From positions 179,501 through 243,500 of the forward strand of contig CANMOZ010000004.1 of assembly GCA_947499545.1 (NCBI GenBank): DNA of 64,000 bases, in the 5' to 3' direction. Each line of letters begins with the position of its first letter. The first letter of the stretch is position 1. Below, piece after piece: positions 45,624 through 54,868 of the stretch. This stretch comes from an uncultured Saccharospirillaceae bacterium (lineage in GTDB: Bacteria > Pseudomonadota > Gammaproteobacteria > Pseudomonadales > Oceanobacteraceae). The notes below the pieces were generated by a model. The model made no database searches. It was not told the origin of the DNA and was given only the letters and a program-made list of their open reading frames with translations. The position numbers and the translations under genes are program-made.

Positions 45624-46520
45624 GTGATTGGTATTTTTAATGGAGATTGGTCCTTATCCCTGTATTTCATGACCGATTTAGTGATTGTGCTTGTCTTAAT
45701 GAAAACTCTTTTATGGTGGAATGGGCGGAAATTTTTAGCTGGATTTGGCGAAGCGACGACAAAAGACCATTTAACCACGTTACCCAGTGCGATCGCTTGG
45801 GGAGGTGATGTTCTGGCTTTAAGCATTCTCATGACCTCGCTGTTACAAGGTGAATTCAGTTTATCACTGCAACAAGAGGCGTTACTGGTATTCAGTTATG
45901 GCATATTGGCGATCATTTTACTAAAAGTTGGTGAGCGACTTCATTGGCTGATTCTCTTCAGAAAACAGCCTCAGAATCAGAGTGATTCTATGGCAATGGC
46001 TATGGTGCATGCTTCTCATGCGATTGCGCTCGCTATCTTATTTCAGCCAGTGTTAATGAGAAGTGGTAATTTTCAGCAAGGCGTATTGGATACAGTGGCT
46101 GTTTTTGTTATTGCTCAGCTCTTACTGCTTGGCATTGGCTTATGTCGAATCTTTGTCTATCAGGCACGCCATAAAGGCAAAGACTTGCGAGCTGCACTGC
46201 AGTCAGGACATGAAGGATTGGGCGTTCGGTACTTTGGTCATATGGTGGGTAGCGCCTTGGTAGTATCCAGCGCCGCTTCCATCTCTGGATATTTGTCCGA
46301 AGCCTTTTTGATGACACTGGTTGTGTGGTCCTTGCTCTCGATCCTATTAAGTCTTGGGTTGTCTGCACTAACAACTTTAGGAAGAAAAATGTTGCTGCCT
46401 AACGTGAATATTATTGAACAGGTCGATGAGCGAAATGATATCCCCACAGCTGTGGTTGAAGCCTTACTCTATATCAGTATGGCCTTGATCTTGATGGGCT
46501 TGAGCCACGCTTGGGTTTAA
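45624..46520 (+). CDS. DUF350 (YjfL-type) membrane protein
   Basis: A protein of about 298 aa with eight hydrophobic helices arranged as two DUF350-like halves; the halves share the SAIAWGGDVLAL / SALVVSSAASISG type of segment. The function of DUF350 proteins is not established. The start is uncertain: the frame is open from GTG 45555, but that is only 7 bp from the divergent xthA start. GTG 45624 (behind GAGAG) or ATG 45669 leave room for a promoter. The ZIP transporter gene follows by 51 bp. Confidence 0.8.
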   Translation: MIGIFNGDWSLSLYFMTDLVIVLVLMKTLLWWNGRKFLAGFGEATTKDHLTTLPSAIAWGGDVLALSILMTSLLQGEFSLSLQQEALLVFSYGILAIILLKVGERLHWLILFRKQPQNQSDSMAMAMVHASHAIALAILFQPVLMRSGNFQQGVLDTVAVFVIAQLLLLGIGLCRIFVYQARHKGKDLRAALQSGHEGLGVRYFGHMVGSALVVSSAASISGYLSEAFLMTLVVWSLLSILLSLGLSALTTLGRKMLLPNVNIIEQVDERNDIPTAVVEALLYISMALILMGLSHAWV

Positions 46521-46571
46521 TCAGTATTGATGATCTTTTGACTAGATCACAGCCAACACTTAAAGGCTACT

Positions 46572-47498
46572 ATGACCACTTTAGAAAAGGACGCACCTTG
46601 GTTAAAGCTCTTTGCTCAGCATGCTAAATCACATCCGATCACCAGTGTTGGCTTAGCTTCGGCGTTATTGGTTGTATTTTTTCTACTACTCCAAAGCGTT
46701 GGGGTCATATGGGGAAAAGAAGATTGGAGCTTTTTAGTTTATGCCTTACTGGGTGGCAGCGCGGGGTTTGTTGCCACCAGTTTAGGGGCATTACCCGCTT
46801 TTGGTTTATCGAAAGTCCCTCAATCCGTTGAGGACAGTATGCTTGGGTTTGCAGCGGGGATGATGTTAGCCGCTGCCTCCTTTTCATTATTGCTGCCCGG
46901 AATTGAAGCTGCCCATAAACTCTTACAAGATGAGTTTCAAGGGGGACTTCTTGTTGTGCTCGGTATGGGGTTGGGTGTCATGTTAATGTTGGGGTTGGAT
47001 GAATTCATCCCTCATGAACATGAAAATACGGGCCCTTGTGGTGCAGGTCATGAGCGATGTGATCGGGCCTGGTTATTTGTCTTTGCAATTGCACTGCATA
47101 ACTTACCTGAAGGAATGGCAGTCGGTGTTGGATTTGCTCAGTCTGACTTTTCCGTTGGATTGCCATTGGCAACAGCCATTGCTATTCAAGATGCACCTGA
47201 AGGCTTGGCAGTTGCGCTAACCCTGAAAGCCGTCGGTTTTTCATCTCTCAAGTCAGTCTTTATAGCAGCCCTCAGCGGTGCATTGGAGCCTATCGGTGCT
47301 TTAGTGGGGGCAGGGTTGGCAGGAGGCTATTTAATGGCTTATCCACTAGGGTTGGGGTTGGCAGCGGGCGCCATGATTTTTGTGGTGTCTCATGAAGTTA
47401 TTCCTGAGACCCATAGAAATGGTCATCAGACGAAAGCGACGGTTGGGCTTATGGTGGGATTTGCACTGATGATGGTACTAGATACAGCGCTAGGGTAG
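46572..47498 (+). CDS. ZIP-family metal transporter (GufA/ZupT-like)
   Basis: A 308-aa inner-membrane protein with eight helices. The metal site is clear: HNLPEGMAVGVGF in TM4 and QDAPEGLAVALTL in TM5, then the E in SGALEPIGALVG. A cytoplasmic loop holds possible metal-binding HEHENTGPCGAGHERC. ZIP proteins import divalent metals such as zinc; the subfamily resembles GufA. The exact metal cannot be told from sequence. It lies between the DUF350 gene and a secreted protease. Confidence 0.9.
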   Translation: MTTLEKDAPWLKLFAQHAKSHPITSVGLASALLVVFFLLLQSVGVIWGKEDWSFLVYALLGGSAGFVATSLGALPAFGLSKVPQSVEDSMLGFAAGMMLAAASFSLLLPGIEAAHKLLQDEFQGGLLVVLGMGLGVMLMLGLDEFIPHEHENTGPCGAGHERCDRAWLFVFAIALHNLPEGMAVGVGFAQSDFSVGLPLATAIAIQDAPEGLAVALTLKAVGFSSLKSVFIAALSGALEPIGALVGAGLAGGYLMAYPLGLGLAAGAMIFVVSHEVIPETHRNGHQTKATVGLMVGFALMMVLDTALG

Positions 47499-47594
47499 TC
47501 CTCATAAGCAATAGTTATATCTTTATGCAATAAAGTTGTAACAAAGGTGTAGTAATTGCTTTGACAGCTCCGACACTAACAAAAAGGAGCTTCT

Positions 47595-48437
47595 ATGAAC
47601 CCCGTGATTGCGAGCGCCATGAGTGTATTTATGTTGTCTGCTGCCTCAGCTGAGGCAGCAACATCAAGCAATACTACCCCCCCAATTGCCGATCTAACGT
47701 CCAATAATCAGATCAGCCAACCGTTAGATGATATCCCTGAAGTTATTGGTGGGGTGCCTGCTTCTGCGGCTGAACTGCCTTATCAAGCCATGCTGGTCTA
47801 TCAATATAGTCAAGTCTGTGGCAGTACTTTGATTGATTCTGAGTGGGTTTTGACGGCGGCGCATTGTGTTGATCGAGTGCCAGCCACAATGCTCAGTGTT
47901 CGCCTTGGAGATACTCAAGTGAGTCGCCAAGAAGGGCAGGAAATCCCTGTCGCATGGGCCGTCATACACCCTTATTGGAGAGGGGAGCAATTTATACAAG
48001 AAGGATGGGACGTTGCTCTTCTCAAATTGGCGCACCCAGCGCCTGCAAGATACAAAGTTGCCAAGTTACCCAATTATGAGGTGTTGCAAGCAACGACTAA
48101 TGAAGGTCAATACGGGTTGGTGTCTGGGTGGGGAGCCACATATTTTGGACAGCAAGGTGGTAATGATCAATTAATGATGGCGTCGCTGCCTTTCACCTCT
48201 CAAGAATATTGCAGTCAACAAATGCAATACCCTATACCTAGCTCTACTTTTTGTACGGGGTATACAGGAGGAGCAACCGCTTGTAATGGCGATAGCGGTG
48301 GGCCTTTTGTAACCCAGTATCAAGGAGATGTATACAGCGTAGGTATCGTAAGTTGGGGTAAATACTGTTCAGGTATCAGTGTTTTCACCAGCACATTTGC
48401 CTATAAAGATTGGATTCTAAGTAATATCAGGTATTAA
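47595..48437 (+). CDS. Secreted trypsin-like serine protease (S1A)
   Basis: A 280-aa exported protease with signal peptide about 1-22 (SAASAEAATS) and a propeptide of about 28 residues. The activation site IGGVPASAAELPYQAM gives the mature N-terminus IGG in place of the usual IVGG. The triad is in LTAAHCVD (H), GWDVALLKL (D) and CNGDSGGPF (S). Six cysteines are placed as in animal trypsins. There is no C-terminal GlyGly-CTERM, so it is not a rhombosortase substrate. The ATG has AAGGAG upstream. S1A proteases are sporadic in marine bacteria such as Vibrio, consistent with transfer. Confidence 0.92.
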   Translation: MNPVIASAMSVFMLSAASAEAATSSNTTPPIADLTSNNQISQPLDDIPEVIGGVPASAAELPYQAMLVYQYSQVCGSTLIDSEWVLTAAHCVDRVPATMLSVRLGDTQVSRQEGQEIPVAWAVIHPYWRGEQFIQEGWDVALLKLAHPAPARYKVAKLPNYEVLQATTNEGQYGLVSGWGATYFGQQGGNDQLMMASLPFTSQEYCSQQMQYPIPSSTFCTGYTGGATACNGDSGGPFVTQYQGDVYSVGIVSWGKYCSGISVFTSTFAYKDWILSNIRY

Positions 48438-48451
48438 TAAGGCAATATACA

Positions 48452-48479
48452 ATGGAAAGAGCCATGGGGCTCTTTCCAT
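48452..48479. terminator. Perfect hairpin between convergent protease and thiI genes
   Basis: ATGGAAAGAGCC (48452-48463) and GGCTCTTTCCAT (48468-48479) form a twelve-pair perfect stem with loop ATGG. No T run follows on either strand, so termination efficiency is uncertain. Confidence 0.5.
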
Positions 48480-48481
48480 GA

Positions 48482-49936
48482 CTAAGGCTGATAGATTTTA
48501 ATATTGTCGTAGCCTTCTGTTTGCAATTGCTGTGCATGCAGATGACTCATCGTCCCTTGTTCACAATACAGTAAATAGCTTTTCGTAGGCGCTGGTAGCT
48601 CTAAAAAAGCTTCGCTAAGTTCATAAAAAGGAATGTGTAAAATATTGTGCCCATTCAATTGAAGAGGCTTTCGTTCTTGCTCATCAGGGTGGCGTATATC
48701 AATGACAACATCGCCCGGATTAGGTAAGCGAACCACTTCTAAATGCTCAAAGGGCGTATCAACCAGCTCAATTTCGTTTATGTTTTCGTACTTGGTTTTT
48801 TCAAGTGCCTTATCAAGTAATGAAAAATCAAATGAACCTTCAATGTCGTCTATGCGGTGAGCTTTACCCCGAGTAACGGGATTGACGGAAATAACACCAC
48901 AATATTCAGGAACGGTGCGGGCAATATCGCCAGTACCGATCTTATCTGCTAGTTGAATAATCTCTTGCTTATCCATAGTTCCTAAAGGCCTAACGACCAA
49001 CTTGCTGGTCGATGCATCAATAAGTGATAAGTTCTGAAGGGTTTGGCTAGACACTTGTGCAATGCTTTCCCCGGTAGCCAAGGCAGGTAAATGAAGCTTA
49101 TCGGCTATTTGAGTCGCGGCTTTCAACATAAGCCGTTTGAGCATGACACCCATGTAGGCGGAATCAACTTTCTTCAGGATTTCATTGACGACTTCATCAA
49201 AAGGCACACTAATAAACTGCACTCGGTGCGACATTCCGTATTTTTTCCATAGATGAAGCGCGGCTTGTTTCACACCAATTTCATGAGCCTGGCCACCTAG
49301 GTTGAAAAAACAATAGTGAGTTAACAAGCCTCGGCGTAAACACAGGTAGCTAGAAACGCTTGAATCAAAGCCGCCCGAGATCAATGATAAAACACCTTCT
49401 TGAGACCCCAACGGGTATCCACCCAGCCCTTCATGGCGGGCGCTCACCAAATAGGCTTTTTGGTCACGGATTTCAATGCGAATAATTTCATCTGGGTTTT
49501 TAAGGGAGACATTACAAGCTTCTGAGTGATGTAATAAGTAACCGCCAATTTTTCGTTCGGCATCAACGGAGGTAAAACCCTGCTCCCCGCTGCGTTTGAC
49601 TCTTACGCAGAATGATTTATTGGCTATTCGGTCATGATAGGCATTAAGTGCCATTTCAGCCAAGTCATCCAGCGATTCAAAATCTTGAGGGCTGACTTGA
49701 ATAATATTAGCGATGCCTGGAGTTGCTTTTAAAATAGAAACAAGAGCAGCTTCTTTCCCTGAGTCACTATCCCTAAGATGAAGGCGAATTTGATCCCATT
49801 CTGTGATGACATCAGCATCTAAGTGAGAAAGTTTGCAAAGCTTCCTGATGTTTTTACCCAACTGCTGCGTGATTTTCTTACGGACGATTCGGCTTTTGAT
49901 GGTGATTTCAGGGAACAGCTTGATGATAAAAAGCAT
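48482..49936 (-). CDS. thiI: tRNA 4-thiouridine synthase ThiI
   Basis: Sulfurtransferase for s4U in tRNA and for thiamine thiazole. About 484 aa (E. coli 482). Domains in order: NFLD/THUMP (1-165), PP-loop ATPase with SGGFDSSVSSYL, and a C-terminal rhodanese-like domain with the persulfide cysteine in LLYCEQGTMSHLHA. N-terminal MLFIIKLFPEITIKSRIVR matches the family. ATG 49936 is preferred to the TTG two codons upstream. It is on the minus strand, converging with the protease gene. Confidence 0.96.
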   Translation of the reverse strand: MLFIIKLFPEITIKSRIVRKKITQQLGKNIRKLCKLSHLDADVITEWDQIRLHLRDSDSGKEAALVSILKATPGIANIIQVSPQDFESLDDLAEMALNAYHDRIANKSFCVRVKRSGEQGFTSVDAERKIGGYLLHHSEACNVSLKNPDEIIRIEIRDQKAYLVSARHEGLGGYPLGSQEGVLSLISGGFDSSVSSYLCLRRGLLTHYCFFNLGGQAHEIGVKQAALHLWKKYGMSHRVQFISVPFDEVVNEILKKVDSAYMGVMLKRLMLKAATQIADKLHLPALATGESIAQVSSQTLQNLSLIDASTSKLVVRPLGTMDKQEIIQLADKIGTGDIARTVPEYCGVISVNPVTRGKAHRIDDIEGSFDFSLLDKALEKTKYENINEIELVDTPFEHLEVVRLPNPGDVVIDIRHPDEQERKPLQLNGHNILHIPFYELSEAFLELPAPTKSYLLYCEQGTMSHLHAQQLQTEGYDNIKIYQP

Positions 49937-50163
49937 GGCCAATTCGCTTCAAAAGGGAAAGTTGCGGATACTAATGGCCTCCTTTCCTCATTGGTAGTTG
50001 AGTATGGCCCAAGAGGGAGAATTTGGAAAATGATTGTCACATACAAACAAATTGCTTGTATGTGCAAACATACTTTGAAAGGTGGTCACTCTGGATTTGA
50101 GGCGTCATTATGGCTTTCATCATCAGTATTCATGCAAGAGATAAGCTCTTAAGCCTTATGGAC

Positions 50164-50718
50164 TTAGCCTGAAATTGCTTGTAGCATCTTATAGAACGCC
50201 TTGCTCTTACTCTTCATACCTGGATCGCTCCATGCCCTGAAGTGATTTTGCTGATAGTGTTCAGCATTAATGCAGTAATATATCGCATTCATCCGATTAG
50301 CAATGAAGTTATTTCGTGATTTCGTGATTTCCCCTGGATTGCCTTTCACAATACTGTTTGCTGGAATTTTAGTGCCCGGTGGCAAATAAGCTGCAGAATC
50401 GATGATGCTGTTATCACCGATTTCACATCCATCCATGACAATAGCCCCAACACCGATCAAGCAGTTATTCCCAATGCGAGCGCCATGAATAACTGCTCTA
50501 TGCGCTATCGAGCAGTAATCCCCAATAATGGTATCGGTACGATCCCCCACATGTATCATCACGAAATCTTGAATGTTAGTATAATCGCCGATAATTACTC
50601 GGTTAATTTCCGCTCTAATAACAGCATTCACCCAAAGCGAGCTGCCTTTACCAATCGTGATATCACCATACAAATGGACCGTTGGGTGACGATAAACCTG
50701 TGTGCTTAAACCTTCCAC
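50164..50718 (-). CDS. Gamma-carbonic-anhydrase-like hexapeptide protein
   Basis: A 184-aa left-handed beta-helix protein of the YrdA/CaiE/PaaY type. Hexapeptide repeats run from about 15 to 125 (IGKGSSLWVNAVIRAE, IGDYTNIQDFVMIHVGD, IGDYCSIAHRAVIHGARIG). The metal-ligand histidines are in MIHVGD and IAHRAVIHGA. YrdA-type proteins bind zinc, but carbonic anhydrase activity is not shown for most. A C-terminal helix follows. It shares strand and a 33-bp gap with the upstream phytanoyl-CoA dioxygenase-like gene. Confidence 0.9.
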   Translation of the reverse strand: MEGLSTQVYRHPTVHLYGDITIGKGSSLWVNAVIRAEINRVIIGDYTNIQDFVMIHVGDRTDTIIGDYCSIAHRAVIHGARIGNNCLIGVGAIVMDGCEIGDNSIIDSAAYLPPGTKIPANSIVKGNPGEITKSRNNFIANRMNAIYYCINAEHYQQNHFRAWSDPGMKSKSKAFYKMLQAISG

Positions 50719-50751
50719 AAATACACCTAAACGACTTATTAATTCATTGAG

Positions 50752-51666
50752 TTAGTATCGATTGGATTGATGAATCCATACACCTTCATTGAAACTTCTA
50801 TTGATAGGTTCAACGAACTCTCCATAACGAATATTTGTTTGAGTGGACCTCATAAAATGACCCGTAAGTGAAGATCGTGAAGAGTGCTCACTGCTTGGTA
50901 CATCACTACCATGCAAAATGTCACCTGAGAAAATGATGGCATCACCTGCTTTCATTAACGGATAAAACTTTTTCCAACTAGCCTGTCGGATCAACTTTTT
51001 CAAGCTACGTTTGCATTCAATGACAGAGTGTAATCGTGAAACATCCGTTTCATCATGTGTTTTACATACAGCTGCTCTATTGTAGGTTTCGTAGTGCTGA
51101 AACAGAGATCTTAATTCAGCACTGTTGGGGTGCGTATTGAAATGGTGGTTGTGACTGCCTGGGTAAACATAAAATCTCCCGTTTCTTTCTTCAATATCCT
51201 CTAAGGCAATCCAGATTCCCAGCATTGTATTGGTTTTTGCGTCCAAGAAAAATTTATCGAAGTGTTCAGGTGTTCCTTTGCTACTTTCAAAATACATGCT
51301 TTGGACCAACAAGGGTTCTGCATCCAATATATGACGAATCAATGATGTTACTGCTGGGAGCTTGAAAAGCTGTAAGCACTCTTTAGGGAACTTTGAAGAT
51401 TCAAACAAATCTTTTCTATGGACGTCAAGCAAAGCGTTTTCCATAAAACCGTTCTTCGTAAACTTGTGCTTTTCCTTTATAACCGATCGCTGCCTTAGGA
51501 GCAGTCCATTGTACGGCTTTATATCATTGTTAAAGCCAGAAATAACCCTTTCGCAAACTGTTTTAGGTATTAAATTCTTTGCATGATAGAACCCTTGTGC
51601 TTGGTAAGCACTCAAAATAGGGTTGTCATTTAGATTTTGATTTATAGGGTATGCAGAGTTCTGCAT
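50752..51666 (-). CDS. Phytanoyl-CoA dioxygenase (PhyH) family protein
   Basis: A 304-aa Fe(II)/2-oxoglutarate oxygenase candidate. The iron facial triad is visible as H-x-D in EHFDKFFLDAK and the distal histidine in IIFSGDILHGSD; the oxoglutarate-binding arginine is in SSRSSLTGHFMR. WIALEDIEERNGRFYVYPGSH is the family core. The substrate is unknown; the family includes ectoine hydroxylase and secondary-metabolite tailoring enzymes. It precedes the hexapeptide protein gene on the same strand. Confidence 0.85.
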   Translation of the reverse strand: MQNSAYPINQNLNDNPILSAYQAQGFYHAKNLIPKTVCERVISGFNNDIKPYNGLLLRQRSVIKEKHKFTKNGFMENALLDVHRKDLFESSKFPKECLQLFKLPAVTSLIRHILDAEPLLVQSMYFESSKGTPEHFDKFFLDAKTNTMLGIWIALEDIEERNGRFYVYPGSHNHHFNTHPNSAELRSLFQHYETYNRAAVCKTHDETDVSRLHSVIECKRSLKKLIRQASWKKFYPLMKAGDAIIFSGDILHGSDVPSSEHSSRSSLTGHFMRSTQTNIRYGEFVEPINRSFNEGVWIHQSNRY

Positions 51667-52008
51667 CGACTTCTGCCTCTAATGCTAGGTTAAAAGATCG
51701 ATTCAGACTATTTTTATTGCTGTTTATATTCAACAACTAAGCATTGAATTAGACTAACTGGAAGCATTGAGCAACATTAAATTAACCAAACTTTTGTTTT
51801 GGCAAGAGATAAATAAACTGATACTCAAAAAGCACAGACAATTATATTTGTAGGACCAGACAATTATTGGAGTTTGATCACAATTCTTGAATTTTTTTAG
51901 TTCCTTTTAATACTTACGAATAAGACTGTATAAGCCATGAAGTAAGGTTTGCGATCATGCTTAAATTCTCTTGGAAAAAGATCGGCTATTTGTTATAAAT
52001 TAGATTCA
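51667..52008. other. AT-rich intergenic region
   Basis: 342 bp without a supported gene. It should hold the PhyH gene promoter (minus) and the 3' end of the betaine-binding-like gene. The 11-mer CAGACAATTAT occurs twice, about 21 bp apart near 51836-51868; no RNA fold was recognised. Confidence 0.4.
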
Positions 52009-53016
52009 TCAGTTTGAAATTTCTGCTTTGCAGTCAACCTTGATCCACTGTTTCCATGTTGCGGGATTTAATGAGAGCCACTCTTCAGCTATAGCTATAG
52101 TGTTTTTACCCTCTTGAGCTTGCAGGAAAAAGTTTTCTAATGCTTTGTCGTCAAAGCTTATCTTTTTTAAAACGGCTACCGCACAGGGTGAAGCTGAATA
52201 AAAATCAGCATGCACAATTTTTTTCAACCAACCCGATTGGGGGTTCCCACAGTCATAACTAAGATCTGGGTTTATCCCCCAAGAGGGGTCTTGCTCGCAT
52301 TCTCTTGACCATTTGGGAAACTCAACAAATGTGCCTGGGTATTTGAGCTGAAGCCAGTTGGGGGACCAATTGAAAAGTACGATTGGCTGTTGTGTTTTAT
52401 GTGCTTGGATGAGTGCATCAATTAATCCTTGCTCTGAAGTGCGTTTAACTCTAAACCTAAGACCAAGAGCCCTTATTCTTGCTGCGTCAGGTTTTTCCCA
52501 GGGGCCTGATAAATAGCGACCTAAAGGGGCTGTTTCTTGATGTATGAAAATTTTCCAACATTTTTTCAATGCTTTCCAATCTGGTAGTCCTGGACATTGC
52601 TTTTCAACATAATTGGGATACCACCATTCCTCACGTGTGGTCGCTTTGTGATTGCCTATATCAATAACTAACTTCCTTTTTTGCATGCGCTCAAACATTG
52701 CACGCATAGTACCTTCCCATAGCTCTAATTGAACATCTGCTTTTGCATATTTAAAAAGACCCCATTGTTCATCAGAGGTTACGAGTATCGTCGTGGTGTC
52801 GTAACCAAACCGCCTAAGTAGTTGTGCTGCAATATGTGTCATCACAGCCTGTGATGCCCAGTCATTTTCAATAAACCTCACAACGGGCTTTTCCTTATCG
52901 CTCGCTATGCATGCCAAAGAAAATATTCCGAGTAAAAATATTAATTTATTCAATCGAACTTGGAAGCTCAGCACTGAAAACCCTAGCTTTGTGGGTGGGT
53001 AGGTCATATATAACAA
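52009..53016 (-). CDS. Glycine betaine/choline-type (OpuAC/ProX) solute-binding protein
   Basis: A 335-aa exported protein. A signal segment lies at about 24-40 (LIFLLGIFSLACIASD) after a long basic leader; ATG codons 1 and 4 are both possible starts. The fold starts VRFIENDWASQAVMTHIAAQLL and has the OpuAC/ProX features DVQLELWEG, YLSGPWEKPDAARIRALGL and PIVLFNWSPNWLQLKYPG, where tryptophans cage quaternary ammonium ligands. There is no permease or ATPase next to it. The cysteine in the signal (LAC) could be a lipobox. It is probably an orphan binding protein. Confidence 0.85.
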   Translation of the reverse strand: MLYMTYPPTKLGFSVLSFQVRLNKLIFLLGIFSLACIASDKEKPVVRFIENDWASQAVMTHIAAQLLRRFGYDTTTILVTSDEQWGLFKYAKADVQLELWEGTMRAMFERMQKRKLVIDIGNHKATTREEWWYPNYVEKQCPGLPDWKALKKCWKIFIHQETAPLGRYLSGPWEKPDAARIRALGLRFRVKRTSEQGLIDALIQAHKTQQPIVLFNWSPNWLQLKYPGTFVEFPKWSRECEQDPSWGINPDLSYDCGNPQSGWLKKIVHADFYSASPCAVAVLKKISFDDKALENFFLQAQEGKNTIAIAEEWLSLNPATWKQWIKVDCKAEISN

Positions 53017-53167
53017 CTATAGATGATGGCTTGACATGTAGACTTCATTAAGCAATCAGTCTTGTGACTGATTAGGCCCGCTCTACATTGGTTTGCGGGT
53101 AAATGGCGCCATAATGCTAGATCTCTGTTGAGAGCCCACATGTATTGGGTGGTTAGGTAATGTTATT

Positions 53168-54109
53168 TCACCTTTTTGAAGTGGCGGGGGAGTACCAATA
53201 TTCAGGTTGTTCCAGTGGAGTCGTAGTAGGTAAGAGTGGGTTTTTTAATCGAATGACTCGGCGCTTGCCCAGCTCTGCTGCCTCGATATAATGACCATGA
53301 TACTCCGCTACAATCTTGCTTAGCTCGCCTGACGCTACGAGCATTTGAAGCCCCGAACTCAACCTTTGGGAGAGTTGTTTATTGTCGTTATTGACGAAAA
53401 AGTAGTATGGCCATGGATAGTAAAGAACTATGTTGGGTTCTATCACTATCTGCTTTAAGTCCTCGTGACGACGCTTAACTTCTAAAACAGCTTCATTTAT
53501 ACCCATAGGTAACGCGTTAACCTTCCCTAAATTAACGGCCTTAAACGCTATTTCCAGGTCTAACGGTATAACGGGTATTTTAGCTTGATGATAGACATCT
53601 ACGTCGCCCCACCCATGCCCCTGCACAAGAGTCAATTGCCTCAAATCTTCCACAGTTTGAACGCTTGCCCATTTATCCATCTGACGAGTATTAATAATCA
53701 ATAACCGATACCCTAGGAGACCTTGCCGTAAAGGTATCCGAATGGGACGCAATGTTTTTTCTTTGTAGGCAGAGGTTGACGACCATATCACATCCAAATG
53801 TTTTCCATTTTCAAGTGATGCGATTTGCCTACTTTCATTCATTGGGAGTGCAACAGGCACAAGCCGGAAAGGTCCAAACGTACCAGAAGTGATCTCCATT
53901 GACCTGACTAAGATGTGTATTAGGTCTGCGTGTCGAGAATCCATATCCGCTTGAATATGTCGAACAAGCGTCTCTGAGAGTATCGGACTAGCAATGCAGA
54001 ACAATACTAATAAAAAGGCTGCTTGGGTGAGTCTAAACATCGGCATGTTTGTCGTTGACCTCCAGGAACTCCTTTCAGTATCTGCAAGAGTTTGAAGACA
54101 AGCAAACAT
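53168..54109 (-). CDS. Periplasmic solute-binding-like protein
   Basis: A 313-aa exported protein. The signal peptide is at about 25-45 (FLLVLFCIASPILSE). The mature part has a two-lobed SBP_bac_3-like layout (TVEDLRQLTLVQGHGWGD, LEIAFKAVNLGKVNALPMGINE, FVNNDNKQLSQRLSSGLQML). It looks like a divergent member with an unknown ligand; such proteins can act as sensors as well as transport components. No ABC genes are adjacent. It is 151 bp upstream of the betaine-binding-like gene on the same strand. Confidence 0.78.
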   Translation of the reverse strand: MFACLQTLADTERSSWRSTTNMPMFRLTQAAFLLVLFCIASPILSETLVRHIQADMDSRHADLIHILVRSMEITSGTFGPFRLVPVALPMNESRQIASLENGKHLDVIWSSTSAYKEKTLRPIRIPLRQGLLGYRLLIINTRQMDKWASVQTVEDLRQLTLVQGHGWGDVDVYHQAKIPVIPLDLEIAFKAVNLGKVNALPMGINEAVLEVKRRHEDLKQIVIEPNIVLYYPWPYYFFVNNDNKQLSQRLSSGLQMLVASGELSKIVAEYHGHYIEAAELGKRRVIRLKNPLLPTTTPLEQPEYWYSPATSKR

Positions 54110-54390
54110 GTCTAATACAAATGAAATAAAAACCAGGTCTTACCTAATAAAAACACTAGAAAATCAACATAACATAAAATTATATTGTGATTTATTATTG
54201 GAATATAGCACATTAATAAGAGATAAAGGTGTTCATGCAGGATATTCGTCTGATTCATTTAGTCATGAATAAAAGGGCGTTAATAGGGAGTATACAGGCC
54301 TTGTGCAGCTACACAAAAATGCAGGTGCTTGATCCGAGGCTCAAGCATTTTCTTGAATCTTATACCTAAAAAAATTGAAGGAATGGAATA
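54110..54390. other. Divergent intergenic region before the Cys-rich secreted gene
   Basis: 281 bp, AT-rich, carrying promoters for genes on both sides. An inverted repeat TGCTTGA/TCAAGCA at 54326-54347, followed by TTTTC, lies 40 bp before the Cys-rich gene and may be an operator or leader hairpin. Confidence 0.35.
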
Positions 54391-54822
54391 ATGAATATGA
54401 AAATGGCCAATAGGATTGCTGCGATTGCTTGCTTGGTGATGTTATCTCTAGCCGGGCAAGTGTCAGCCAGCACTTCCGCTTCAGATAGCTTGGAAAGCAA
54501 GCCTGTTAGATCCATTGAATTTCCAAATGGAATTTGCACGATGGACATTAATCGATGCGGTGCAGCGAGTATTTGTGGTTGCCCTGAAGGCTATGAATAC
54601 GATGCTAGATTAGGTCAGTGTTTAGTCAAGGATGTCTATCAAGTGACCGAGGTAGAGCCTTATCACCAGATGGTGAAGAGTTCTTGCTCTATACAAGTGC
54701 CCGATCAAGCCATATGTACCCGTGATATCAACCCAGCGGGTTATCCAAGCGCTTGCGGCTGTGGTGAATTTGGTGAATACGATGCCAGAATTGGTCAGTG
54801 CATACTCAAGCTGGATCAATAA
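54391..54822 (+). CDS. Secreted cysteine-rich protein with two repeats
   Basis: A 143-aa exported protein with signal peptide about 1-27 (AGQVSASTS). The mature part holds two copies of a Cys-containing unit (about 50-78 and 108-136): ICTMDINRCGAASICGCPE...YDARLGQC and ICTRDINPAGYPSACGCGE...YDARIGQC. The shared pattern is C-T-x-D-I-N-x7-C-G-C-x(4-5)-EYDAR-x-GQC. I recognise no named family. Disulfide-stabilised secreted modules are likely. A terminator follows directly. Confidence 0.8.
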   Translation: MNMKMANRIAAIACLVMLSLAGQVSASTSASDSLESKPVRSIEFPNGICTMDINRCGAASICGCPEGYEYDARLGQCLVKDVYQVTEVEPYHQMVKSSCSIQVPDQAICTRDINPAGYPSACGCGEFGEYDARIGQCILKLDQ

Positions 54823-54842
54823 AGATTAAATCCATGTTCGGC

Positions 54843-54868
54843 AGGCCCTCACAGAAGGGCCTTCTTTT
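54843..54868 (+). terminator. Intrinsic terminator after the Cys-rich gene
   Basis: AGGCCC (54843-54848) pairs with GGGCCT (54857-54862), followed by TCTTTTA. It abuts the end of the convergent GNAT gene. Confidence 0.7.

Noticed and set aside
49823-50152. 109-codon plus-strand frame at the start of thiI
   Set aside because: Mostly antisense to thiI, no SD, no recognisable domain.
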